Shown here in pieces: positions 38,401-53,400 of a DNA stretch of 64,000 bases. This stretch comes from Sabellastarte sp. h YS-2021 (taxonomy: Eukaryota > Annelida > Polychaeta > Sabellida > Sabellidae): the NCBI GenBank assembly GCA_964017235.1, contig OZ024938.1, positions 48,396,332 through 48,460,331 on the forward strand, in the 5' to 3' direction. The translations under genes and the position numbers were made by a program. Position 1 is the first letter of the stretch. The number at the start of each line of letters is the position of its first letter. The notes beneath the pieces are model-generated. The model did not search any database. It saw only the letters and a list, made by a program, of their open reading frames with translations, and had not been told where the DNA came from.

Positions 38401-41400
38401 CCAGTTACGACAAAGGATTGATTAATTTAACACAAAACTGAATACAGTATGCAGGCTTTAATTTTGTTAGTTGTGTCACAATTAAAGACAAGTTTGGTTA
38501 GTAAACAAACAAAAGAAAAAACAAAGTCTAAATTTATTTAGTTATTCCCTCAATCATTCTCCATTCATTTATAAAAAATCAAATTCTTATCCAATGATAT
38601 TACCTCTATCTAACACATGATATGAAAGAGTTTGAGAACTAATATATAAGTATGTACACATGCATGACTTCTGAAGTAATTAAGCAGGGATTGGAGAATC
38701 AAAACAGCAGAAGTACTGGTATATCCGTAATGTACAGATGTGCAAAATTTAAATAACTTGCTACATTTCTAAATCTACCATGTTGTAATATATTTACTGT
38801 GAAACAACACTTTGTAAACCTTGAAAACAACTTAATTGCTTTGCAATTTACAGCAACTGAAGTAATAAAAGATTGCAGATCCTTTATTGTGATAGCTTGA
38901 GAAAATTTTTGTAACTCGGAAAGAAATCACAAAGGTGTAAAAATTTTTTCATTGTCAAGAAAATAGAAGGGAATTTTCTCACTGATGAACTTGACATTGT
39001 ACTCTATTTCCTTGTGAAATGTCATACTTGTGTTAATCTCCAGTAGAAAACTAACCATCTGTAAAAATAAACTCTTGTAAGTTTTTAAACCTTGAGAAGT
39101 AGTGATTTTTTTTGTCCTAGCTAACATTCTTGTTAAAACAGTACGTCACCCTATCATATCCCCCCCCCCCCCCCCAAAAAAAAAAAAATAAAAAAATAAA
39201 AAAAGGCTCATATGTTAATTATTTTCAAACACCAATGCACAAGTCTCAAGGCATTACAAAAGTGATACAAGTTGCATTATCAGTATTTTATAATCCACTT
39301 AATATTATTTAATACAAAGTAACAGCAGACCTGCATTAGTCCGAGGCCAGTTCTTGAGACAAGGTTGCCAGTAGCCAACAGGTATTCAATGGCATACGTC
39401 ACCTCCTTGGCATACTTTGATGCATTGTTAAGTGCTCCTATGCACACACAAAAACAAAGAGAACACTGAAGTGTCAACGTGACACTGGGAACTAACTGGG
39501 AACATTTCCCATAACTGTACAATAAACACATGTTTGTAGCTTCAAAAGGTTGAGGCTATTAAAGGAACAACACCTAGTTGGCTGCTGAATGTAAAACCCT
39601 AACTTTGAAAGTTCACAAATGGTCCACTGAATCACGTCCTAGCTATAGATACTTTCTATTAGTCAACCTTCTGCTTATCCTACATTTTACACTAAAAATG
39701 TTTGGGATATAAAACTTACTTTTCCTTCAGCCATATTCTGGATAACTCTACTTATAACATTAACTTTTTTACATACCAAATATACTGTACCTCATTTGAT
39801 TGTCACGATTGAATGGAATGATGTGCCATCTAATATATCCATTGGATACATTCGGACTTAAAATCAGAAATTTTCCTATTTATAACACACTAAACACAAG
39901 TCTGGATAGGTATCTACTATCTACTAGATATAGTAGCATAAGGTACAGGGGATGAATGTGACAGCTTAAGTAAATTTGGAAACCGGGTTGCAAATACAGA
40001 AATTTGATGGAAATTGGATTCTTTGAATTAGTATACACCAAACTGTAAAATCTTCTATGCGTGTACTTGAAACATAACCACAACTACAATGCGGTTTATT
40101 TCTGTTTCTTTTTGTGATGTTTTGGATACTAACTGGGTGTTTGTTTGTTTTTGTTTTTCTTTTGACAAAACATAACCCAAGTAAACATTATTAAGCATTT
40201 CTGCGGAATATTTTAAACTTTCGATGTGAAATATGTGGCTTTCCGGGAACTGGTTTTTGGACACCTATAAGCAGATTTAGTTTACATTTATATGAATCAA
40301 ATAGAAACCAACTACCCAGTTTGCCACCTTCATCACTACAGGAGATTTTCACACAAAGTAAGCTCACTGTAACTTTTTAATTACGTACTACAGCCTTGAC
40401 TTTCAACTTCTGAGTTACTTACCAGTATCCAGTACAAAATCAGGACCTTTCTTTTTGGCCATCCTTTCAATAGTCACCCTCACTGAAGTTAACCAGGCCT
40501 CTATTTTTTCCTGCACAATAAAATAACAAAATTTTACATTTAAACTGTGTTGCATCAATTAGATAATTGAGGTGAATCTTGCAAAAAGGTAATTTTATTT
40601 GTCCCTCTAAGGACGTGATTGTCATTTGAATTTAAATGTAATTCTACTGAACACAGTTCTATTTAAAGAGGTTTAAATAGTTAGAATTCTCTTCGTCCTA
40701 AAACATTCTTGCCACGAAACATTTAAATGCAAATTGTGCACATCTGAAAAAAAATACACACATTGTAATAGAAAGTGAACATATTTCAATATAGAGTCAG
40801 TGAGGCTTTGTTGTTAGGGTGTGCAACTTTCAGGGTTAAATCCTTGGATTGGATGATTGACACTGTGTCTCTTGACAAGCTACTTCACACATGTTTCTCT
40901 CTCTTTAGCCAAGACTACATATTAGTGATGGGAATCGCCTCCAATTTGCACGGACACTTAATCGTCCATTTTTCCTAACAATGATCAAGCCATAATCGAC
41001 TCCATTGTTGGTTTTTTCATGAAACACATTCCGGGATGAAGTGTATGTCGATGAGGTAGGAATAACGGTGTTCCAACATTTAGAATCAACCAAAACTCTT
41101 CCTGTAAATATGGTGGTAGATATAAACAAACCGAAATTTGTGAGAAATCTGTCAAAACTGCCCGAAAATATTTTAACAACATGTGGATGTTTAGACACAT
41201 AATTTAACGGTAAGGTAACAAAATATTATGGAATTATCAGCAATTAATGATGAATCGATAGGCACTACTTCCAGACTGATCATCGCTACTAATGTGAATT
41301 TCGGCCAACCTTTCGATGTCTGTAGACAATCGTTCTATCACTGCTACATATGGGTACCATCACTTGTTGGGGAGGTGAACCTAAACTGCAACGGACTGGC

Positions 41401-44400
41401 ATCCTGTTCAGGGGAGCAGCAATTTTCTGAGTTGCTTCATGCCGAAGAAACCAGAAATAAGTAGTGGCCATATTCAGCTCTAGGCCCGAGATGGTAACTT
41501 CAACTTACATTATTTTACATATTTTAAGACAACATGTGTGGACATTATAACAAATAATGTACACATCTTAATGGTAAGTGTAAACATTTTAAAGTGTTTT
41601 CACATTTCAATACAAAGTAGGTACGTTTAAACACAAATATACACACAAGTAAACACTTACCTTGAGTACAATCTGGTAGAGGTGTCCAGGTAACAGCACT
41701 TCCTGAAGCATGGGGCTATCACCACTCTCTGCAGCACATTCACCCTTTGCAAAGCTAAACAGCTTCCTTGTCATGTAACTGCAAAACATAGAGAAGTTAT
41801 CATGATATAATTGTGTGATAAAGATACTTATATATTTTTAAGCACGAGCTCTAGCAAGGTTCACGCTTCTAGAGATCACTATTCCCCGGTTTTTTTTTGT
41901 CTCCAGACTTTCATGAATAGTGGCGTAGCATGATGAGTACCTTTCTCATCACTAAAGTTAAGCAGCAATGGGCTACGTTAGTACTTGGGGATGGGTGATC
42001 ACCTCAGTGCACTACTCATGTCTCTGATGGCTTTGCGGCTTGCACAAGTAGACCGAAACCCCTTTCAGCCTAGTTTGTATTATTTCTCCAATCCGGTTGT
42101 ATTGCATACAATCATGTATATATGCAATGTTAATATTTACACATAACGAATATTTTTTAAATTCTTGTAATTGTAGAATCATAATTAATGTTACATGGAA
42201 TATTTAAAAGCTAAAAGTCATACTATAATAACACTTTTTTTCTCACATTTTTCTCTTTCAGTGACAGGGATTACAAACAAGAAATCAGTGACCGTATATT
42301 GGTCACGTCTCTGGACTTTGGCACAGATCTTGATGACTGATGAAGTAAGTAGCACAATTAATTTCCAATTATTATAGGAGAAAATGACAATATAATTGCA
42401 GTTAAAACACTGATATTACAGTTGGGTTATGAAGTAGTTATGACCAACAATAGTTAATTCAGTTCAATGTGACAACTGCCAAACACAGTTTATGAAGACA
42501 TTTAGAACTTTTTGACAGGACATGCACACAGATTTCATTCAGATCTGGTACATTTTTTTTTTCTAAAGAGATGAATGTCTATATGCATAATGGATACCAT
42601 AATTAAGATATCAAAATTTTGAAAATATACTCACAATAACCTTATGATTTATAATAAATGAGTTAGACAAAATGAAGGTGAATACTTACACTAGAATGTC
42701 AAACTTTTGCATGTTAGAGTCTAAATGGATGCAAATTGATTCTCTGAAAATGAAAACCAAATAAAATATATCACTATACTGCACTCATATAATGCATTTT
42801 CTGACCTAATAACAAGTAAAAACATTTACATATTTTTTTCTGCATTTACATATATGCTGGGGGTAAAACATTCTAATGACAAACAAATAGACAAAATCAA
42901 ATGCAAGCTTAACCTTTATAAAAGTTAATACTGAACTGAACTAATTTAAAAAACTTAACATTCTAAATGAATTCAAATCTGAACTCAACTTCAACAAGAA
43001 TTTCAAACACGGGTAACAGCAATTATCATCAAATTCAAATTCACATTTTGTTCATAATATATATGTGTTGTGACAGAACTTCCAATTTGACAGATTTTGA
43101 AATTCTGTCGACAGAACTTCCAATTGGAAGTTCTCTCGACAGAAGTTCCAATCCTTGTATTTGATTTGTTTAAATGGATTTGAATTTCTGTCGACAGAAT
43201 GTCAAATTCTGCTGACAGAAATTCAAATCCTGTTGTAATGTTAAAAATGTTAAAAGAATGTACATTTAAACTTTATTCAGGACACATAAAGACTTTTAAA
43301 GTTACATACATGATATAACTAAGAATACACTTTACATTAACATTAATATCACATTTATAACTTATTTTAGCACATGTAGCATGTAGCACATAAGTGTTGT
43401 GTATAAGAATTCTACACTGATATACATAAAATTACCACAATAACAGAAATATGACATTTATAATTTATACTCACAGAAATGAAACACCAGTGCTTATGAA
43501 TTGAATATCAAACCTTGGGGGGTATTGCTCTGAGGTCCGAAATTGGATTGGAAGTTCTGTCAAGAAATATTGACAGGATTTGAAATTCTGTCGACAGAAC
43601 TTCAAATCCATTTAAACAAATCAAATACAAGGATTGGAACATCTGTCGACAGAACTTCAAATCCATTTAAACAAATCTAATTCAAGGATTGGAACTTCTG
43701 CCGACAGAATTTAAATTCTGTCAAACTGGAAGTTCTGTCACGACATATACATATATATGTGTGTTTTGAACAATTTGCACGATCTAAAAAAATTAACCAA
43801 AACTTAAGTTTAGAACATAAACCATTCACTAAACTCACTTTAACAAGAACTCGGCCACTTCTTCATCAGTTTTCCAGGCAGGAAGTGGTAGTCTGACCCT
43901 GAACTTTGACCCAATAAATGTCAAAATTTCACGTTGTGATGTCATTCCTTCCGCCTGAGCCAGACGCAGCATGTTGGCAATGCACCTGAAAAAACATGAA
44001 AGTAGGAAATGTGAAAGCCTCTGAGATCACCCATTTTACTTTATTTATTATCGGAAATTTTTATTATATTTACGATTTTTCTGATTATTTCAGTCAATTT
44101 TATTTTATCTCGTGATCAAAATTTCGATGTTTAATTTAGAGATCAACTTTTCAATAACTCAGGGGCCATTGTGTAACAGTATTTTCTTGATTTTCACACT
44201 TTAAAGTTAAATATAAACACTGCATCAAAATGTCAACAAAGTTTCTTAGTGATAAGTTACCATAATGTTAATGTTATAATTTCAACAGAGTGCCTTCAAC
44301 ATTCTCACAGAAGTATGTTTTGAAACAGAAACAAATCTACACAGAAACTCCAAAGAATTGTGGGAACCACATGTGTGTTATGTTTAATTTTTATTATAAA

Positions 44401-47400
44401 TATTGCCATGTTGTTCTTTTAAATCAAATTATCAACATATTATTCATAAACATATATTATATCTTTGGGTTTACTATATTTTATAACAAGTTCATTTATT
44501 TTTACCTCATTCAAGTAAATATATTCAGTAGTGCGTGGGTGTACAGTATAGGCCAAAGACACTAGGATTTCAAAAACAATATCTCATGAGTTAATCATGT
44601 GTAACATTGGTCTGTGTTAAAGTTTCAAGTCAAATGACAACTGTCTCAGGTGATGCATTTGGGAATTCCAACTACAGAGGCAATTTTAATTTAAATATAG
44701 AGAATAATACTGACATTTTATATATGTTTATTTTTGGTATTCTACAAAATTACAGCAATCATTTGTGTACATATGGGAGTCACAACACACTCACCCTTTA
44801 TAGAATGAATTCTCCTCTTTTCCTTTGATTAACTCCTGATAAATATACTGGTCTGGCATGTTTACTAAAGCCTAGAAACAAAAGACAATATCATGGAACA
44901 GAAGTTACTGCTGGCTCTCATTATAACGTAAACAAATGGGTCACATGTTCCTTTCCACAGCTAAGATCATATCAGAAACGGTCACTCAGAGACTAAAATG
45001 TGTCACAATGCACTGAATTTATACTTGTGTAGGGACTGAAATGCAATTTCAATATCAAAATTAAACTCTAAATTGACTTTACATAATAAATGATATAGGA
45101 ACACCACACTGTAAAATACACTATTTTACACCTACTGATCGTTCAGTTATCAAAAACTGTTTTGTCAACATATAAGATATACAAAACTAAAAATAAAATT
45201 TAATACAAGTTGGTTCCACAATCAATTAAATTTTATGAAAAATCTCAGAATAAATCTTCTTATGTATGATTATATTGATGATCAAACAAAGTACAGGGAA
45301 CTGATAAATTAAAAAAATATTTTGAACATTCTTACTAGCAAGTGTGGCAATGATATTGAAATTAACACTTTTAGTATCAATATTGAAATTACAAAAGTTT
45401 TATCAATGGATATTGAAATATCGATACATGGTCCCTTCACTAATTTTAACCCACAACCGCAAAGGTTAAAAACTATATGATTAAATGCCAAACTTGTCAC
45501 TGAAACCTCCAAAAGGGGCCTGAGTTAAGGTTTCATATTGCAGCTGGGTCCCTTAAAGCAAAACAATATAAAGACTAGTGCTGCAACAATGTTTGTAGAA
45601 GTTCGATATTTCACTCGTTTACTGCCCCAAATGTCTGAAATTCAGACTTTGCAAAATGTTAAGATATCACCCAAATCACACCACATCCCAAAGATCCCAT
45701 TTCCGCCCATCTATAAAACTTGTGTTTTATTGAAAATATATGGCAAAATTTATTTAAAATGTCTATGGATTTTATATTTTTACCATATTGTCAGCAACGT
45801 TACAAGATTTTAAGTTAGATTTCTGTGTTTTAACTGGTTTTGAAATCGCTGTTTCGATGATCATACTAGATTGAAGTTCACTGGCTTGTACAGATACCAA
45901 ACATTGAACCCAAAATTCTTAATGATTTCTCAGCACTAGTACAGACAGAGTTCCCTGTTAAGTTGAAATAGATAGATGCTCTCAAATTTATACTGTTATC
46001 TGAAACACCTGGTTAGTTAAATATATTCTCAATATTATTATACATGATATTTCACATGGTACAGCCTAGAAAAATATATGACTGTTAAAATCTGATATTT
46101 CAAAATTTATTGGTACACTTTTATAAAAATTTTAAAAAGAATTTTTAAAAATATTTTTGGCAGATTAATTATATCACTATTCTTTTTGTAAATATCTCCT
46201 GTTTTTTTAAATAGCCCCAAATTGTTGAATGTACAAAATAAGTCTTTACCTTCAGTATTAAAATCACAGGTACAAAGAACTGTTCTTTTCTGTAGCTGAA
46301 GCACACATTAGCTGAACCACTGGTCAAGTAATGCAGTGTGATGTTCTGCAGAATAAAGCAAATAGAATGAAAAACAAGGGCGTAATTTGTTTTTGGCTAC
46401 ATGAGCAAGTTGTAAGGCAATAAGAGACACAAGCAGTGTACTAGAGTAGTGCACAATTCTTGAAAGTTTGGAGACAAAATAATAGTGAAAAGTCTTCCAA
46501 TTTACAGGTGAGAGCTCTAATGTCATCAGAAAGAAACACGAGTAGCGCTCACTGGAAGGGTAGATTCCTTACTGGAAGCGCATATTGTTAGATGACCGTT
46601 TTCAAAAAAAAAAAGAAAAAAAAAAAAAGTGATCTCTAGAAGCGAAGGCCTATTTTGACATCTGTGGTATAATCGTTTACAAAAATCAAATCTGATTTTC
46701 TGAGCAAGCTTGAAACAAACAAATGTTAAATTTGTTTAACTGCACTGGGTTGGTGATGCATAGAACTAATATTATGCAAAAAAATACTGGAGAAAAATGT
46801 TAGAATATCCTAATGATTATTGTACATTTTCCTCAGTCTTTTGTGTGAAAAATGAAAGAGGCCAGATTACATGCAACCACATTAAAGAAAAACTATGTTT
46901 TAACTATCTCAGGAGTTCTTTGTTGTAGTATTCTAAAATGGTACGCTGCGCAGTGACCTTGGACACTTCTTTTGCGCAATGCTGGAATTGCGAATATAGA
47001 ATGGTAAATAAAACAATTCTGTTAAATTCTGCGTGCATCATCCTTTGCATACAAATGTAAACAACTAGGGGTAAAATAAAACGTAAATTATATCCAGCAA
47101 ATATGAAGTCAAATAATTCAGTGGGGATTTTTATCAATATTCCATTTAAAGATCAACTACTCATTAATATTTATGAGATCACAGAATTCTGTTGGGAATT
47201 TCCTAACAATAATTTAACCAAAAGGCTGTTTTCACATCCATCACTATGCATGTTTAGTTAATGGAACAGCCAACATGGCATTGGATTTGTTTTGATTTTA
47301 GCATAAGATTTACCCCTTATTTTGAACAAAATATCAATGTAACCATTTTAGAATAGGAATAAAAGACAAATTCTCATGCTTTCGGGCTTCGTGGCTTTAA

Positions 47401-50400
47401 TATTCAGCCGATCGATAGTTTAAAACCATCATAAAGCACTCGAATATGTCTTTTATTCCTATAATAAATACCGATTGTGAGGGCGATTGTTGCAGGATAT
47501 ACGCCCGGCAAAAATTCCAAATAATGCCAGAGCGCCGTTAGCACTTCCGGTCTTTATAATCTCCAACAAAACAACACAAACGTCAACCTATCCATACTCT
47601 TCTGAAGTGTTAAAATCGAATTAAAAATTTCTTCAAACATTACACGTGAAACATAAAGCTTCATCAATTCGGTGAATTTCTGTTACAACTTTTCCTAACA
47701 AAACTAAGAAGGTTAAAATATGGTATTCCAGCAGATAGATAGCCTTTTATCACCTTTAATAATATTTGCTTGAAAACATAAAAGAACCTTGCACAGCAAT
47801 TTATATTTATTCGTGGATGCAACAACTGGTTTTCAAAAGTTTACAACTGTTTGCTCGTTTTTATGACAAAAACCAAACAGTAAACTGATGTTTAGCATTT
47901 ACAACTTTAATGTTTTACAAACGCTCGGTAGTTGTACTTACAGTAGTAGTCTGGTCATCCTTCACACATCTCATCTGCACACCAAACTCTGTGTACTGTG
48001 GTCCTCTCTTACTCCATGAACTCCGGACCATGGCCATGGGCTAACACACAAACAGAAGCCCTATGGTAGGAACTTCACCTGTCCTTTTTTCTTCACCCGT
48101 ATCCGTGTCTGTTATTGCCCGTATCTGTGATACCCTAGATCTTTTGGTATAAAACAGTGAACTCATCCGTGTCCGTGATTAGGAAGGAACAATTCGTTCT
48201 TCATGGACACGGGCAGCTAGTACACATTTTTTTTGTACCAAAAGATCTAGGGTATCACAGATACAGGCAATAACGGATACGGGTGAAGAAAAAAGGACAG
48301 GTGAAGTTCCTACTTATCAGTATTGTCAATTTACTTACTAATTATTTTTTTATTTATTGTTATAACTATTTTATTACTAATTTGGTACATTTGATAGATG
48401 AATTATGTTTCTTCTACTTTTTATACACATTTAAGTAAGAGGTAAAACACTAAAGCATTTTAATAATTTGTTGTTATTTTAATAAATATTCACTGTAAGC
48501 ATTGATTAATTTATACAGTTTTTATACATTATCATAATATTATTAACTTTTGACCTATTTGATGGAAGCAAAACATAATTCAAAACTGTTAGTTCAGATG
48601 ATTTGTGTATTATTATTATACTTATTCATATGAGTTTATTGATTAATTCATGCACTTATTTTCATAACAATACTGAAACTTTTTAGCATATTGGATTTAC
48701 AAGTATAATAAAAAAGATCTTCCCTTATAGTTTCTGGGGCATATCTCCACTTAACAAATGAAACAATGATAAAACACAAACAACTGTAACAACAGCCTTT
48801 ATAAATGTTTTAGTAAATAAAGTAAAACTATGCATATTACACATACACCTGAATAATATTAAGTTAAATCCACAAGGGCCAGACAAATACTCTAACTTAA
48901 AACCAGGATTTTCACAAAACGTTAGCTCAAGGCTCAAATCTACTTCAGAAGAAATTCCAGTTTAGAGGGCAAACTTATAAAATCAAGGCACTAAGAACTT
49001 ACATAATTGCGTCGAGGCATGATGAGCATTCTGACGAGTTTCTCATTGCCATTGACAATGAAGTATCCTCCCCATTCCTCTGCCTCCTCACCCCTCTGTA
49101 TAAGCTCAGCGGGACTTAGTTTGTGTAAGTTACAAACAGTGGACTAAAAATAAATAACATAACACAAAGTAATAAGTGTTTGAAATATAAGGCACGCTCA
49201 CTTATTTGTGAACTTTTTTATGCAATATAGTTTTTTTATCAATACTTAACAATTTTAAAGCTTTATTTATAGTTTACATAATTTATTTTGAGATATAGAG
49301 TAAGAAATCCAAACTTCGCCACATATTTGAAATTCGCCACATGTGGAAATACTAATAAAATAAATGAATTGACGTGAGATTTGTTGAATGTATAGTAAAT
49401 CAAGGCTATTTGAACTAAAATATATAAGGTTTTAAGACAAAGCATCATTTTCTTCATGGAATTAACTAAGGTTTTAGAGGTGGCGAATTTTAGATTTCTG
49501 GCGAATTTTAGATTTCTTACTCTAATTTGATGCATCCGAGTTTCATTGTGATTTTTTTTACATTGAGAAAGGATGTTTCAATACCGATTTATATGAAAAG
49601 CCAAATTAATGTTTGGATATCAACACTGTATTTTCAGTTAACTACCAACATTAATTGAAATGTACTTCATTTAAGAAACTCCCCACCTTCACCATAACTG
49701 GCACTTCTCCTATGACTTTGGTTAGAGGTCCGTGTCTCTTTCCATTCACAGTCCAGTACAGCTGCACTTGCAACTGTCCCTTATATGTAGAGGCTCTTTC
49801 TCGGCACTGAAATCAAGAATTACTAACTCTTTATTTCACCAGTGTAAATAATGCAGAGTTTTAACACTGAGCACACAGCGGTGTGCTTATTTTATTTTGC
49901 TCTTCTCAGTTCTTCAAAAATTGACAAGTCATATTGCCTTGAAAAAAATTTAAATGTTTGAACATTGCTTACAAATTTTCAGAAAAATACTAATATTTAA
50001 ATGTAAAACTCAGAGTCCCCCATTTCTTAAATCTATAAGCCACCAGAATCTATTAATCTACTCTTTAGCATATTTTCAGGTATACAATTTTGATTTTTGT
50101 GGGCTTAAATATAGAATATCTTTAAAGATATAGCTATTAGTCATACTTGAAACCTGTTTAGTGAAATGGATTTATTTTGTCTAAATAGGGAATAATCAAT
50201 ACAATGTGAAATTAAATCAGTACATGAGACACTGAATCAATACAATGAGAAACTCAACTCCTAAATCTAATATTGTTAAACAAAAATACTTCTATTTTTT
50301 ACCAGGCATTCCAGATAACAGCGTAATCTTCAACTTGCCATTTATTTCTACTTGGAAAGTTTAGATTTATCAGAATTATATTGAATAGTTTCAACAATAA

Positions 50401-53400
50401 TTATTACTTTGGTGAAGAACTCACCTCAGCAGGGTATACCTTGAGAGTATTTGCATATTGGTTCCCTGAGCTAATAACTGGCGATCCAATATCAGCATCC
50501 TGTAGAATAAACTAATTACTGCTTATATTCTATAAAATTAAATATAAAAAAAAACATTTAAACAGCACAGATATCTATGAAGAGCAACATCCAACAATAT
50601 CTCCTTTATTACAGTATTTACAGTGCCAGAATAGCCTGTCTCACAGTACTGATAAATTTTTCAAATTCTCACAAAGATTCAAGGGTAGCGAGACTGCACA
50701 TATCACCTGTAACAAATACTTTTCTGTAACATAAACATAATATTTTGCTTCAATATTTTATTTACATTTTGTCAAAAAATCGTTTCACTTTCTCTTTAGA
50801 CCTTTTTCTTTAAATATTAGGTACAGAAAATATAGCCATTACAGTCAGGGCAGTATCACAAACTTGAGAAATTAGATGGGTAAACTGAAAACACACAAAC
50901 TTTGGTGAAGAAAGTTTTGTTTCTTTACTACATACTTCCATAAAAAATTGAGTGACATGCTTTTGTTTATGCTATGATAACCAGCTTCATAAAAATCATA
51001 TAGACAAGTATTCTATAAGCTTTGCACTGGACACACAGTCTTTCTTGGGCCACACAAGAGAACAACTTGCGTGATGTGGAATTGATTACATAACCAAAGA
51101 TCCTGCGAGAGTATGGGAGGATGAGACTGATAAAATTTCTGAGGTTTCACAATAACTAGATGAGATTTGGGTTCACTCTAATTTTATTAGTCACTAATAT
51201 GTTAGGCATACAAACGGGGAATTACAGAACAAAGAGGGATAAATCTGAACCCCCAAACCCCAATTAGAGCATTTATATTAAGGATTTGGCCAAATTTTGA
51301 AGGGCAAGGTGAACGTGCTAAAACTGAGAGGTAGAATCAGAAATATGAGACCAAGGGCGTCGCTGTGCCAGACTCCATGCATTTTAATAGACATGCTTTT
51401 GTATATAATATAATAATTAACTTGATAAAAATTACATAGACAAATATTCTATATATTTGGCACTGGACACATTTAATAACTCAGTTTGTGCATGATTAGT
51501 TAATCAAGCATAACCATAAAAATTTCTATTTCACTAATAAGTGTTTTCTAATTTTTTTCGGTTTATTCAAACTTACATGGACATAAAGTGATATCCTCTG
51601 TCTATTTGGAAGCTCAAATTCCACTGGTGTGATATTCTGAAACAGATTTTATCTGTTTAATGTTAAACATAAACAATATTGCATTGGTAACAAAAAAATC
51701 TCAGTTTTTGAGATATACCTCAATCTTTAAGACACTGAAAAAACACTAAAAAGGCACATGGCCACAAAAAATAACAATGGAGAAAACTACACTTTTGCAT
51801 TTCATGATGATAATTATGCAGAATTTATACATTTTGTTATACAATTAAGTGGAAAAATCATGTTAAAATTAATGCGTGAATTTGATTTTTACAAGGAAAA
51901 AATAATCTTTTATGTTATAGATTGACAAATGAAAAAACAAAGTGCTACCTTCACAGACTTGGATAACCCTTCACGCAAAAAGTAGTTGAATGAATCTACA
52001 TGTGGCCTCGAAATTTCCTGCATAGACTGTAACAAGAAATAACATCTACAAAATAACTGTATTTGACTTATAAACCTCACTTTCAACACATCACAGACTA
52101 TATCAGTTGTACCTTAGGGGATGATTACCTAAATTCCGTGCTTTGATTATTATTTTTTAAGGCAGTTAGTTAAATAACTAGGAAAAAATAGTGCATGCCA
52201 CTATTTACTCAAGCTTCTAAATTGAAAGCAATTGGCATTGGCAAAAACCAACCTTTTCAAAAAAAAAGCTGAGGGCTTAGAACCAATGTAGCCCATTGCC
52301 ACTTAACTTCAATGAAGAGACAGATACTCCCCACACTACACCACAATTCATGAAAGTCCGGAGACAAAAAAAAAATGTGAGGCCTGGAAGTGCGAGCCTC
52401 AGTAGAGCTCGCGTTTAGAAATATTTCTAGGAATACATTATAACTGTTTAAAAGAGACAGAGACTGAGCAAACTCAAGGTATAAAAAAGCTTCTGGAGAC
52501 TGATACACCCAATAACAATTTATTTAGTGAGGGGGATTTCAGAAAATAACTTTATTGTAATATTGTGACTAAAGTATTTTTCAAGAATTAAAAGTTTAGG
52601 TACACTGGTGGGATACGTTCTTAACATCTGAAATTTCAAAATTTAGGTCATGCTATAGCCAAGAAAAACCTTTTTATAACTTAAAGTTTCCTGTATACTT
52701 TAAATCCCTCTACCTAAGACTTTATATTTATGCTTTGAATGATAATTATGAAACAGAAGAATGATCTGGTACATCTAACTACCGGTATTACAAAGTAATA
52801 GTTTGCTCAGTTTTTGAAACAACATATTATAATTTTCTTCACACTGGTTTTCCCCAAGTATTTGGCTCCATATATCTCTTTGTACAGCAGATTGCAAACT
52901 GGAAATATCAGTGAAAACCCATTTTGCAGATATATAATAGCATTGTCCTTGACCTCTTACAAAGAAATATAAGGTGGACATTCACTGGTAGAGGGGCACT
53001 TAACTGGTGGAAAGCCATTAACACATTTTAGGAAATATTGCACAGTTATTCCAAGTATCAATTGTAGTGCATGATTTTTGACAATTTGATTGTATATGAA
53101 TACAATATGGAGCTAGTATTATAATTTAAAATCAAAATATTAATCAGAGCATGGGCATTTACTGGTTGAATGTCACTATACTGAGGTAAATATACTTGCA
53201 GTATAGAAGTGTAATTATAGTGCTAAATGTGCCAGCATTAAATTAAAATATATATATATATTGAAAAGCATCACAAAAATGAATCATTGTAACTCTGTGT
53301 AATTTTGCGCATACAAGAAATCAAAAGTATCAAGAATAGAACATAAATGTTCCTGTACACGGGGTGACAGCGATTGGGCCGTGACAGCGATTGGGCCTTT

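Noticed and set aside
40905-41464. Overlapping open frames on both strands in intron 12
   Set aside because: More balanced composition than surroundings, but no splice-supported exon and no recognisable motif; not called as a gene.
41840-42065. A functional 5S rRNA gene
   Set aside because: Only the internal promoter-like parts align; the ends and several core positions differ and the copy has SINE-like flanks.
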